This document shows, one piece after another, positions 13,455 to 24,365 of a stretch of DNA of 64,000 nt; the stretch's first letter is position 1, and each line of letters begins with the position of its first letter. The DNA is from Todiramphus chloris collaris (taxonomy: Eukaryota > Chordata > Aves > Coraciiformes > Alcedinidae). Under the pieces are notes generated by a model. That model was not told where the DNA came from. It searched no databases and was given only the letters and a program-made list of their open reading frames with translations. The stretch spans positions 2,985,318-3,049,317 of the forward strand of contig JANVCC010000152.1 in assembly GCA_025345505.1 (NCBI GenBank), read 5' to 3'. The position numbers and the translations under genes are program-made.

Positions 13455-14500
13455 ATGATCATGGGTGCCGCATCCCAGCACTTGTGGGGCAGTGTGCTGA
13501 CATTTTTGAGAACCAGAAGGTCTTCTACCCCTCAAAGGGCAAAATCTATATGCTCAACCCCCTCTCTGAGATGCTTATACACCAATGCATGTAGCATGGG
13601 GAATAAGCAGGAGGAATTGGAGAGCAGTGTTTCAGTCACAGGGCCATGATCTCATTGTAATACTGAGACATGGTGGGATAGCTGACATGTCTGGAATGTT
13701 GTCATGGATGGCTATGTACTTTTTAGGAAAGACAGACCAGCAAGGGGAGGCAGTGGAGTCACTCTTTATGTGCGAAACTATCTGGAATGCATTGAGCTCT
13801 ACGCAGGGGGGATGAAGAATGTCTTGAAAGCTTATGAGTAAGAATTAAAGGTCATGCAATTATAGGCAAAACTGTTATAGGGGTCTACTACAGACAACCA
13901 AACCAGGAAGAGGATGTTGATGAGGCCTTCTGTAGACAGCTGGAAGTAGCCTCAGAATCACATACCCTGGTGCTCATCGGAGACTTCAATGACCCTGCTA
14001 TTTGTTGGAATGGCCACACAGTGAGACATACTCAGTCCAGAAGGCTCTTGCAATGCATTGATGATAATTTTCTGACACACGTGGTGGAAAAGAAAACAAC
14101 GAGAGGTGTGCTCCTGGACCCTGTATTAACGAACAAAGAAGGTCTGTTCAGAAATGTTAAGGTTGGGGCAGCCTTGGTAGTAGTGATCACAACATGGTAG
14201 AGTGTATTATCATAAGAGGAATAAGCAGGGCAATAAGTAGGATTGCAACCCTGGACTTCAGGAGGGCAAACTTTGTCATTTTCAAAGACCTACTTGGAGG
14301 AATCTCTTGGGACAAGACTATAGAAGGTAAGGAGGCCCAAGAGAGATGGTTGATATTCAAACATCACTTCCTCCAAGCTCAAGATAGGTGCATTCTTCTG
14401 AGTAAAAAAACAAGTAAAGGAGGCAGGAGACCAGCATGGATGAACAAGGAGCTGCTGGAAAAACTCAAGTGGAAGAAAGAAGTTCACAGCATGTGAAAAA
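13455..14500 (+). pseudogene. CR1 AP-type endonuclease, frameshifted
   Basis: In CR1 this domain nicks target DNA to prime reverse transcription. Remnants: KQEELE-like sequence near 13605; the catalytic-glutamate motif TETWWD, encoded at 13662-13679 and followed at once by a stop; and the LIGDFN motif with its catalytic aspartate at 13973-13990, leading into the DPAICWNGH segment. The TETWWD and GDFN motifs are in different frames, so several indels have accumulated. The region after 14200 is the linker towards the RT domain. The endonuclease is inactive as written. Confidence 0.85.
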
Positions 14501-15024
14501 AAGGGACTGTTCTCTTGGGAGAATTATAGGAAAGCTGCCAGGGTATGTAGGGGTGCAATAAGAAAGGCCAAGGCCCTCTTGGAATTAACTCTGGCAAAGG
14601 AAACAAAGGAGAACAAGAAGGACAGCTTCAAATACATCAATGGTAAAAGGAAGACTAGGGAAAATGTGGGCCCACTGCTGAATGAGGTGGGAGAGGATGC
14701 AGAGTAGGCAGAGCTACTCTTCAGTCATCACTGCTAAGACTGGCCCTCAGGAATGACAGACTCTGGAAGTAAGAGAGAAAACTTGGAGGAAGGAAGACTC
14801 TCCACTGGTGGATAAGTATTGAATTAGAAATCTCTTGGGTAAACTGAACACACACAGATCCCTGGGTCCTGATAGGTTGCACTCACAAGTGCTGAGGGTG
14901 CTGGCTGATGTAGCTGCTCTACCACTCTCCATCATTTTTGAAAGATCATGGAGAACGGGTGAGTTGCCTGAGGACTGGAGGAAAGCCAATATCACTCCAG
15001 TCTTCAAAAAGGGCAAGAAGGAAG

Positions 15025-15031
15025 AACCTGG
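15025..15031 (+). repeat. target-site duplication, left copy
   Basis: AACCTGG directly precedes the LTR and recurs at 15766-15772. The uninterrupted CR1 copies at about 5.0 kb and 38.7 kb show only one version of this site (ACCCTGG or similar), as expected for a duplicated target. Confidence 0.8.
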
Positions 15032-15163
15032 TGTTTCATCCCACTCTGTGAACAACAAGAGAGGTGAATATTTGTGATACCCCGACAGAGGCTGTCCCTG
15101 CTCGGCAGGGTGGCTGGGGCGTCAGAGTCGTGACAATGACATATAGGAACAATAACAAAGCTA

Positions 15164-15169
15164 TTTATT
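15164..15169 (-). promoter_or_regulatory. polyadenylation signal of the LTR
   Basis: AATAAA on the - strand, within ACTAATAAATAGC, downstream of the TATA box and about 130 bp before the LTR's sense 3' end. It fits the R region of an LTR. Confidence 0.5.
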
Positions 15170-15443
15170 AGTTCTCCCTAATGGAACAATCAAGAAACAG
15201 TACAGATAAAATTGTTATTTTTGTAGGCAATTATTTTACAGTGTTACTAAATTTTGAGGAAAAGGAAGAAAGAGTTATTAGAAAAGAGGAAAATATAGGA
15301 GGTGTGAGAGAGTAAGACAGAGAGAGAGAAAGAGAAAGATAAAAGGTTACCACCACCCATGGATACAGTGATGTCTCACTGGATCAGTCCAAGTCTTCAG
15401 TTCTTCAGTGGTGGGTGCACCATGATCAATATTTTTCTGTCCC

Positions 15444-15449
15444 TTTATA
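15444..15449 (-). promoter_or_regulatory. TATA box of the LTR
   Basis: TATAAA on the - strand within GGTATAAAGGG, about 320 bp from the LTR's sense 5' end and 275 bp upstream of its AATAAA. This is a normal U3 position. Activity is unknown; transcription would run antisense to the host CR1. Confidence 0.5.
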
Positions 15450-15765
15450 CCTTTGAGGTATCTAGGTGACATTCCCAATTTCCACAAGAAGTGGTGTTGA
15501 TTTGCATGAGCCTCATGAGCTACAAGTAGTGTAGTGCCTGCCATCCACCTCCCCTATGGCGCAGTCAGCTGGAGAACTTAAGTAAAGAAAAAGCAGAGTC
15601 CCACCTATGCAGAATTTATCTCTTCCTTTTGTTAAAGCATGTCTACAAGGAACGAAAGGGCAGGCACAGAGACATTGGAAGTAATCAACACTTCTCCCCT
15701 CCAGACAGGTGTTTACAGACATTATCACCACACAAGGTTTGAGGCACACAATAGCCAGGCTCTTA

Positions 15766-15772
15766 AACCTGG
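15766..15772 (+). repeat. target-site duplication, right copy
   Basis: Second AACCTGG. The CR1 reading resumes here as TAATTACAGACC. Confidence 0.8.
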
Positions 15773-16284
15773 TAATTACAGACCAGTCAACCTCACCTCC
15801 ATCCCTGGAAAGGTAATGGAGCACCTTAGTCTGGAGATCTTGTCGCAGCACATGGAAGAAAAGAAGGTTACCAAGAGTAGACAGCATGAATTCACCAAAA
15901 GGAAGTCATGTCTGACTAGTCTGATAACCTTCTATGAAAGTATGACTGAATAAATAGATTCAGGGAGAGCAGTGGATGTTGTCTACCTTGACTTCAGCAA
16001 GGCTTTTGACACTGTCTCCCGTAATATCCTCATGGGAAAGGTCAGAAAGTGTGGGTTTGAAGAGGGGGAATTGAGATGGCTTGAGAACTGGCTCAAGAAT
16101 AGAGCTCAGAGGGTGGTGACCAGTGGTGCAGAGTCCATTTGGTGACCTGTATGTAGTGGTGTTCCCCAGGGGTCAGTTCTGTGTCCAGTCTTATTCAACA
16201 TCTTCATCAATGACCTGGATGAAGGGATAGAGTGTACCCTCAGTACGTTTGCTGATGATATGAAATGGGAAGGAGTGGCTGATA

Positions 16285-16312
16285 CACCAGAAGGCTGTGT
16301 TGCCTTCTGGTG
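16285..16312 (+). repeat. perfect 11-bp hairpin inside the CR1 RT
   Basis: CACCAGAAGGC (16285-16295) and GCCTTCTGGTG (16302-16312) are exact reverse complements around TGTGTT. The sister copies at about 4.45 kb and 39.2 kb read GCCATCCAGCAAG or GCCATCTAGCAAG at the right arm, an imperfect palindrome. The change also produces a stop at the end of the hairpin. Confidence 0.8.
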
Positions 16313-17144
16313 AGATCTGGACAGACTGGAGAGCTGGGCAAAGGCAAACCTAATGAAGTTCAATGAGGATAAGTGTAGAGTCCTACACCTGGGGAGGAAC
16401 AACACCATGTACCCATACAGGTTAGGGGTAGACCCTCTGGAAAGCAGCTCCATGGAGAGGGATGTTGGCATCCTGGTGGACAATAAGTTATCCATGAAAC
16501 AGCAATGTGCCCTTGTGTCCAGAAAGGCCAACAGTCTCTTGGGATGCATCAAGAAAAGTGTGACCAGCAGGTCAAGGAAGGTTCTCCTCCCTCTCTACTC
16601 TGCCCTAATGAGACCACATCTGGAGTATTGTGTCTACTTCTGGTCTCCTTAGTTCAAGAGAGATAGGGAAATATTAGCTAGAGTCGAGCAGGTAGCTACA
16701 AAGATGATGAAAGGACAGGATCATGTCTCTTGTGAAGAAAGGCTGAGAGCCCTGCGGCTGTTTAGCCTGCAAAATAGAAGACTGAGAGGGGATCTTATTA
16801 ATGTTTACAAATATCTGAAGAGTGGGTGTCAAGTAGAAGGGGCCAGTGTCTTTTCAGTGGTGCCCTGTGGTAGGATGAGAGGTAATGGTAGCAAGGGTGA
16901 AACACAGGAAATTCCACGTCAGCATGAGGAAAATCTTCTTTACTGGTGGTAGGTGACCGAGCCCTGGACCAAGCTGCCCAGAGAGTTTGTGGCATCTCCT
17001 CTAGACACTTTCAAAACACACTTTGAAGCATTCCTATGTGGCCTGCCCTAGGTGATCCTACTCTAGCAGGGTGATTAGATTCAATGATCTCCAGAGAACT
17101 CCTTTAAACCTCTACTATTCTATGAATCTATGATTCTATGAATA

Positions 17145-20100
17145 GAATCAATATTTCAGGAAAAAAAAAATGAAGCTTTGTCAACACTATAATATTTTTC
17201 TCATTTGTCTCAGATTTAGCACCTTCAGATGTAAAACCAGAAAAAAAGTCTTTTCAGGGAATGCTAAATCGATTCACTTCAAGAGGAATTGTTCTTCAAA
17301 CTTCCACCTCTATTACAAAAGATGGTTGAATCTGAAATGAAACATTTCACTTCAGAATTTAATAAAGCTCCTGAGTTTAAAAAAAATGAAATTCAGACAG
17401 ATAAGACTTTAAATACAAATACACATATAAATTTAAATGAAATAAAAAATTATATATTTTGCAATGGTTGATGATTTGCATACATCAGAACAATAGACTT
17501 ATTTATGGAAAGAAATTCTTTCCTTTTATGAAGGTATGTGTTTCATCTGATTCCCTTGCCTTCTCTGACTTCTTGGTCATGATATTTCCAAAAGCTATTC
17601 TCACAGTTACCTGTATGACTTAAGGTTCAATCATAAGATTTGTTTGCTTTGGCAGTGTACCTGTCATAAGAATTTCTCTCTTGCTGCTTGTTTCTACATC
17701 ATAATCTAGTTCACTGCTATCTTAATGGTATTGCTGTAACTGTTGTTGGGATTCTGCCATACACCTGATTTTTTTTACTACCAGACCCTTCAGCAGATTT
17801 ACAGTGATTAAGGACAGTGGAAGGGGAACACCAAGGCCAGCACACTGGAAACTGCTTCTTGGTTTAGGAGCCTAAGTCGTGTATTTGGTAATAAGTAGCT
17901 GAAGTTCTGTCTTCTGTAACTGCTGAGTGGCCAGTAAATTGCTGTTACATGGAGTTGTGTGATAACCTCACAGTGAGGTACCTGTTCATGAAGCAGATCT
18001 AGTAGCAGGATAGAATAGGAGATAATATTTTTATTTCACTCCTCTGATGAAGCTGAATGACCATGTAGCCAGTGATGTAAAACTATTGGGTCCAAAGCAG
18101 GAGACAGAGCTGAAGAAGGACCCTATACTCCACAGATCAGTGCAACTGCCTCGTCCCTTTTTCCAGGACCGCGTATTCATTTTATGTTAGAAGAACCAGA
18201 ATCAGCTGAGGGAGCAGTCTTTGCCCATAGGCACAGAAGTGCTCACTTAGATTCTGTTCTACCACATCAACAGATAACTTGTATAAGGGGAAAGGAGGAA
18301 AACAGGAATTGGTGACACAAGACAATAGGCCAGTGACAAGACTGGGAATACAGCCCAGGTTTTCCAATTCATGTATCAGTGATCTGCTCAATGACCTGTG
18401 TTGCTTTTCTTTTTTTCTCAATACCAGACTACTCTGTGCTAAACTGCCACCAGTCCAGAGATGAGGTAGAAATCTCACTAGCTATGGTTTTCACCCATTT
18501 ATGTGGTTTTAACATCAGTGGATACAAAGGTGTATCTGAATATCCATCTTGTCCTTACCTCTTTTTGGCTGATATCCATAATGAAAGATTCTGGGTTGAT
18601 GGTTAAATTATTAAGAGATTTTATTCTGAGATCCTTGATATATTATTCAAAGACAGACATGTGCCTAAGGTTTATATATAAGAACATCTGATTTTCTTTC
18701 CCTAATCGTACAGTGGTGTTTCTAGATTCTAGAGCCAGAAGCCAAGGAACAACACCATCCAACCTTATAACCACTTTGAAAGCTTAAATATTGGATGAAC
18801 AGCTTTATGAAATGGATAAGGCCTATATTAATTTTACATAATTTCAGGCTAAGGGGAATTGCAGACATTAATGACTGAGTGATATTTCTCGAAGGATTCC
18901 TTTCAGCCATAGATCCCGGAACATATCTTGTAAAATCCGCTCTTCACCATTAACCAGCTCAAGGAATGAGAGAAGGCAAATGTAAATGCAAAAGTTTTCT
19001 TGGCAGTCTTCATGATATTCCTCTCACTTCCCAGATACTCTCCTTCCTGTCTGAGACAGTCAAGATGCAATAGAATTTTGATGGAGGAGATAAATGGACA
19101 TTAGTTTGGAGGTTGGTCTTTTCTTACCCTGTAGGCACAACAGACTTCTGAAATGTCAAAGTTGATGCTGGAGTTAATACTTATAAAAGCACTACTGGTT
19201 GATGCAGATGTCACTGGGGCCTGTGATGGGCATGCATCCAACATCATCTCTGCTTCTGGAGAAGCTGAGAGGGAAATAAAGGTCTTACAAATGTGATTAG
19301 TCAAACCTTCAGTGATATGGACCTCAGAGACCAGAGCATTTGGGACATGGTTTCCCAAGGAAACTCCTCAATACTTCTTCCTCAGTAGAATATTAAAAAC
19401 ATCTCTTATTTAGTTTACAGTTTTCTGTAGTCTCTTGGATCACAGATTTTCCTGCAGGACATATGCAGTGAAGTAGCCTAACCTTGAAGTGTGACAGCCT
19501 GTGACAAAAGCACAGCAATGTTATGCAAGCAGTGTCCTCTCCAGTGAAGGAAAAGGTAGCATGTAGTATGCAATTGGGAAGAAAATGAAGCCATTGGGGC
19601 CAACCTTACTACTTCTGTAAAAAGGACACGGGGTTTTTATTGTGCATTAAAGATTATTGGCCATGTTTTATGGCTCATCTTAGAGCATCTAGCATCTAAC
19701 AACTCAATATGGTATTTCAGTCATGATTCATGAAGAGTGACTTTAAAGCTAATTCTATTTGCTGCAGGTCTTGTGGTACACAGTGGCCATCCATTCAAAT
19801 ATTGAACAGTATTGCTTTCTTTGAAGATGTATTGAAAACAAAACCTATGGGCCTATGTTGCTATCTCTCCAAATTATGTTCATCTCACCTTAGCTTTCTA
19901 AAACCTAGGTGTCTTGTCTAAGCTACTTGTATATCTTCTTGCTATACTCAGAGGAGAGAGTCATCTCTCTCCATAGTTATTCATCTCATAAATTTTCCAT
20001 GCTTATCTGTAGAAACACTGAGTTTTCCTATAATCTGCCTGTCATTTTCCATTGACAGTGTTCTGATCACCAATTACTAACTTGGGTTATCATCACTGAA

Positions 20101-21129
20101 TTGTTGATGGCTAAAGTCAAGTAATACATATCTTACCCTAAATATTGTCTTTTCAAAGTGTGCCATGGAATTTTGAATTCTTGTTTTCCTGAGGGCACAG
20201 GACAGAAATTCTCTTTCCGCTGTCTGCCTCCAAAAACTCTTGGGCCTTTTGTTTTCAGTTCATTGCTTTGAAAAACAGCTTCAGAATTAATTTATCTATA
20301 TTCAGGTCAGGGAGTTGAGATTCTACAGTGAAGGGTGCAGTACAATAATACAATCGAAGCCAAAAAAAAAGTAATTCCTTTAATGCAGTGAAATGTCCTG
20401 ACACTAAACTGAAGAATTTATTGGGAATTTTGACATAGCTTTCAGTGGCCAGGATTTCTGTTCCTAGATGACCCTATTACTGGCAAAGTGTCAGATCTGG
20501 AACAAAAATAAACAAATTAAGGCTACAAATATAATGGGAGAAGGAAAGGACCTAATAGCAGGTACTGATTAGCCTTGTAATGTGATTACAGAGTTTATGC
20601 CATTTGCACTTGTCGACTGATCATTGCTTCTTTGTTGTGGGAAAATATGGAGCATGTCTCCAATGTCAAATAATGTAACTTCAGTGTTAACATGTGTATC
20701 CTGGTTCACTGGTAGTCAATACTGCCTGGATGTCATTTCATTCCTGGGTTCTCTTCTAAAGCTCCTCTGAAAGCAGTCTCAGGTCCATATTAGAGTAAGG
20801 TCCAGAGTGCATCTAACAGACATTCTAGTTTGTGCAGCAGCTTTGGGCTCTGTTTTTTGAAATCTTCCTGGTTTTGGGGGCACATTGTCTGGGGTCCGGG
20901 ACCTCTCACAGGAATGGGAGTGTGTCTGCTGCTATCAGTTATGTCTAAGGGTAAGGTAATGGTAGGTCTAGCAGTTTCTAACAAAACCTGCTAGCTGTCC
21001 TTGATCAAAGGGTGTCTGCAGCCTTTGTTCTAGCTGACCACTGATTAGAGAGGGGCAAATACCCTTTAAGCCTGTGCTAGGGGAGACCTATATAAGAGCT
21101 AGACATATAGAAGGCTGTGATATGTAACA
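17145..21129. other. unique sequence, about 4 kb, mostly featureless
   Basis: AT-rich just after the CR1 tail, then of mixed composition. No repeat family was recognised. The only item of note is the exon-like segment at 19128-19264 on the - strand. Other reading frames are short and look random. Confidence 0.5.
19128..19264 (-). CDS. possible internal exon, unknown protein
   Basis: On the - strand a pyrimidine-rich acceptor (TTTATTTCCCTCTCAG) precedes 137 bp that is open in only one of three frames. A near-consensus donor, CAGG|GTAAGA, follows. The frame supplies two bases to a split first codon and then 45 whole codons, ending on a codon boundary. The peptide starts SPEAEMMLDACPSQ and ends NFDISEVCCAYR. 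It is serine/threonine-rich in the middle, with a CC pair near the end. I do not recognise the family, and no partner exon was found nearby. Splice sites this good do occur by chance in 64 kb, so this is only a candidate. Confidence 0.2.
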
Positions 21130-21409
21130 GAAAATTGAACTGGTAGCAAGTCATTAGTGGTATACCCCAGGAGTCAACACTGGGGCCAGTATTGCTTAAC
21201 ATCTTCATTGATGGCCTAGATGATGAGAGCAAGTGAACCAAACCTGTAGCTAGTATAAAAGTGGGAGGAGTATAGCTAATACACCAGACAGAGTGTTGTC
21301 ATTCAGAAGGACCTGGATGGGCTGAAGGAATGGGCTGACTGGATGGGAGGATGTTCTGTAGAGAAGAACTTTGGTGTTCTGGTGAACAGCAAGATGACCA
21401 TGAGCCTGT
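21130..21409 (+). mobile_element. older CR1 LINE fragment, RT part
   Basis: Diverged CR1 covering the GVPQGS to FADD region: TACCCCAGGAGTC, AACATCTTCATTGA, then GTGGGAGGAGTATAGCTAATACACCAGA, each clearly CR1-like at DNA level. About 0.1 kb of the expected sequence is missing near 21341, where GGGCTGACTGGATGGGAG joins a segment that normally lies further downstream. It ends at CATGAGCCTG, where an antisense LTR fragment begins. The subfamily differs from the 13-17 kb copy. No open protein remains. Confidence 0.75.
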
Positions 21410-21734
21410 AAGATACCCTCATGGTACAGTTCCAACAGCCTTCTAGGCCTAGAATACTTTGTTGGTCAGTTTAGAGTCACCTGTCCTGTCTGCTCCTCCC
21501 TCCATGTGTGGCCTTTCACTTTCTGCACCTCCTAGTGTGGTACATGGGACCCAGCAGTGGCCTTGGTCTGCACACCAATCCTTGGTACTTACTCTAAACA
21601 TGGGGTTTTATCACTGCTAGAAACAGACACTGCCTGTGAAAACAGGCTGCTAACTTCAGACAGCACAGTTAGGAGAACTGAGCTGAAAAATAAAATTGCT
21701 GAATAGAAGTTCTGTTCTCACTCAAACCAGGACA
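21410..21734 (-). mobile_element. ERV LTR, 5' half only, antisense
   Basis: Read on the - strand it begins TGTCCTGGTTTGAGT at 21734 and runs about 325 bp in parallel with the LTR that starts at 35503. Shared blocks include TTTCAGCT, CTGAAGTTA, TTTTCACAG, CTGTTTCTAGCAGTG (CTGCTTCTAGCAGTG in the other), GACCAAGG, GCAGACAGGACAGGTGA and CTAAACTGACCA. It stops before the TATA region, so the 3' half of the LTR is gone. It lies between two blocks of one + strand CR1 whose intervening sequence is partly missing. An insertion followed by a deletion is the likely history. Confidence 0.78.
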
Positions 21735-21935
21735 GAATCTCACCAATATATATACACACCTGATGGGAGTGAATGAAAAAGGACCCAGACTCTTCTCAAC
21801 ATTGACTACTGATAGGATAAGAAGCAGTGGGCTCAAATTTAAACAATAGGGTGGTCAAACCCTGGGACAGGTTGCCCAGAGAAGCTGTGGAGACTCTGTC
21901 TGTGGCGGTAATCAAAACCTGACTGGACTCGAAAA
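21735..21935 (+). mobile_element. older CR1 LINE fragment, 3' UTR part
   Basis: Continuation of the CR1 from 21130. It contains CAGACTCTTCTCAAC, then AGGGTGGTCAAACCCTGGGACAGGTTGCCCAGAGAAG in CR1 order, and ends near a GACTGGACTCG segment without the terminal octamers. Roughly 0.3 kb of CR1 expected between this block and 21409 is absent. Confidence 0.7.
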
Positions 21936-23189
21936 GGAGAGAGGAGAGTGTCTTTCTATCTAAATGATTCTTTATTATTCTTTCTTGGGGTAGTTTTCTC
22001 CAGGGATCCCTCTTGCTAGCCACATTGCTGGAACTGTGTTGTCTGTTGGCTCTGTGCCCTGTAGTGTCTTCTAATACTACTTAAGCACACCTTGTATTCT
22101 CAAGGATTTCCATCATCTTGGAGCATATAATCCTCATCCTTGATTTCATGCTGTAAATATACCTGTCCATCAGATTGTAACATTGTTCTTTTCTTGTTCT
22201 AATAACCTTCAACTGAAAACCACCTGCAAAGTTGTAACTGCTATTAGAACATAGAACCTAAACCAAATTCAGTGCCGTGGTGTACATGGCCTGTTCATTT
22301 GAACTAGTTGTGCGTTATGAGTGACATGAACATGCTTATTCTGTGCTACTTGACCTGTGATATGGGATCTTCTTTCTCGAGTGGCAATATATGTTGTTAC
22401 AAATATAGGCTTACTTGATCAAGTAACATGCAGTCAACAATGAGGAGGTTCTCTCAGCATCCTTTTTTACTTTTTAATTTCTATGGATGGCTAGGAACAG
22501 CATGCTTTCAAGATGAATCCTATTTTACGGGGGATATTCCCTGCAGGAAACTTAATATTCCTGCTGGAGTGAAGAAAAAATTATTTTGGAGTACAAATGA
22601 AATGGTGATTTTCAATTTCTGATTTGCAGGAGGTGTGGATTAATTGCAAGGGATCTATGAAAAATTAGCTAAAGAGAATACTGTCAGACAGCACAAATTT
22701 GCTATATTGAAAAATTCTGAGGGTTTCACAAAGGGGAGGATATACAGATTGGCCAGTTCTAGAGACAGAAATGAAAGGCCATGTTCTTTCCATCATGTGG
22801 GGTATAAAAGTCTCTTTGTTCTAGGATGGATGTGGTACAAGTGCATTGGGAAACATAAGTGATTCTCCAAGCAGAGTTCATATTCTTGGTATACAAACAG
22901 GCCTTCACAGGTCATCTGGATGAAATAAGATATTAGCACACACACAGAGTGACTCAGAGATCCATAGTATGAGTGTAAATCCAGAGGAATTTTCTCTAGG
23001 AAGCAGCACTGGAAAAAAGATGTATTTGTTCTGGTGTGGGAGCACCATCGACATTCAGTCTGCCTTGGAACTATGATGTACAATTATGCCAATAGCAGCT
23101 CTTGTCCTCTATCAAGGGTGTTAAAAATTGACGCAAAAATAAATTATATATGACAGACAAGTGGAGTAGCCCAGGTGTTCTTGGCAAAT

Positions 23190-23760
23190 GCTGCCAAGAA
23201 AATTAAATAAAATAAAAGCCCTTTTAGGACGATATGAACGAGCAATCTTTCGTGTTTCATACTGAAGCCACTTGCCCACCATCACCACCTCACTACAGAT
23301 GAGGAAACAGACGTTTTGAGGGCTCTTGAGCTTTATGAATGATCACAGTGAATCAGCACAGAGTGATTTAGCACAGGTGTTCTGTAATTGGGCTGCACAG
23401 GAAAAATTCTGAGTTCATTCAGCGATTCTCAATGTCACCTTTCCAATGGGGAGTTCAAGTGAAAAGTCTGACGACTGGCACATGAATAAATGGCTAAGTG
23501 TGGTGAATGTATGCAAACTCAGTATTTCCTCTCCTTTACATTTTTATGGGCTTATTTGTAAAAGGTACTTATTTTCATTTCAATAAAAAGCATTTAACAG
23601 GTGGAATACTTTAAAAAGCCCTGATTAGTTCTGAGAATGTTATTGCTGAAGGAATTCTGATCACCATGTTCATTCTGAAAGGACACTGCCCCTTCACTTG
23701 TGCCCTGTGGCAAATTTCGGCACCTCGTCAAGCATCATTAAAATCTTATATGATTTCTAT
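23190..23760. other. possible conserved non-coding block
   Basis: No reading frame of note. The block contains several transcription-factor-like words close together, such as the E-box ACAGGTGG near 23600 and AT-rich homeodomain-like cores, with few simple repeats. I have no alignment, so conservation is only a guess from texture. Confidence 0.12.
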
Positions 23761-24365
23761 AATTGCAATTCTAAGACTATTCTGAGGAAGAACAAAAACC
23801 CAGGAAAAGTAGTACAGAGAAAAATGCATCAAGATGCATGAAAACCAGATTAATATATCCATCAGAGAAATGAATACGTTCTCCCAGATGGTTTGCTATA
23901 TGGGTTATTTTTGACTGTCAAAGATGAGCAGAGATTGGGTTTTTCACAGATTCAGAGTGAAAACCAAAAGCAATGCCATGAATTAAATCTGTAAATGAAA
24001 TGGAACACTTACTGTCCATAGCACCTGGGAGAAACCCAGCATACATTCCACTGGAGATTCTTTAGTCTCTTTCAGTCCTACCATTAAAATGTAACTGTTC
24101 TTACATATTTTCAGTAATTAGAAACATTGTTCTTGTGCAAAGAGAGACAGAGATCTGTGAAAAATGTTTCCCCTTAAGAATATTTCTCAGTTTCTTTTCA
24201 GCCTCATCTCTTTATGTCACATTGCCAAAGCTATAGAGAAATAAAGATTCCTGTTAATACATTAGTCCCTCAGTGTTTCATATGCTTGGAATACAATTTT
24301 CCTTTGTTGAATTTTCCCCTCAAAGCAATCAAAGTTACAGGTAAATTAAGCCTCATAGCAGTGAG

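Larger units (their letters stand above)
15032..15765 (-). mobile_element. solo ERV LTR inside the CR1
   Basis: A 734-bp insertion that does not belong to CR1. On the - strand it has an LTR layout: a U3-like part of about 320 bp, TATAAA at 15449-15444, a CT-rich stretch, AATAAA at 15169-15164, and a 3' end reading GATGAAACA. The flanks are a 7-bp duplication, AACCTGG, at 15025-15031 and 15766-15772. The 5' terminus reads TAAGAGCC rather than TG; one G-to-A change from TGAGAGCC would explain it. No internal retroviral genes are present, so this is a solo LTR left after LTR-LTR recombination. A related copy lies at 27.7-28.1 kb. Confidence 0.82.
14835..16960 (+). pseudogene. CR1 reverse transcriptase, interrupted by an LTR
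   Basis: Blocks in order: GPDRLHSQVLRVL and LPEDWRKANITPVFKKGKK (14835-15030); the solo LTR; NYRPVNLTSIPGKVMEHL (from about 15770); VYLDFSKAFDTVS (about 15980-16020); the GVPQGS strand; the catalytic FADD at 16248-16259; then [25 protein letters not shown] and SCEERLRALRLFSL. Nonsense codons occur near 15952, 16141, 16312 and 16650. The ancestral reading continues exactly across the LTR, which shows that the LTR entered an already inserted CR1. Apart from the LTR this is the most complete RT in the window. Confidence 0.88.
13320..17144 (+). mobile_element. CR1 LINE, longest copy, split by an LTR
   Basis: About 3.1 kb of CR1 once the 734-bp LTR insertion is subtracted. The 5' part (about 13320-13450) carries the CR1 leader phrase TTGACAGGGCTTTAAA and a G-rich AGGGGGAGGGGG stretch. 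Endonuclease and RT regions follow, then a 3' UTR and the diagnostic tail of ATTCTATGA repeats at about 17118-17144. The first reading frame (nucleic-acid-binding protein) of a full 4.5-kb CR1 is not visible, so the copy is 5' truncated. The 5' limit was judged from similarity to the remembered leader and may be off by some tens of bases. Confidence 0.9.
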
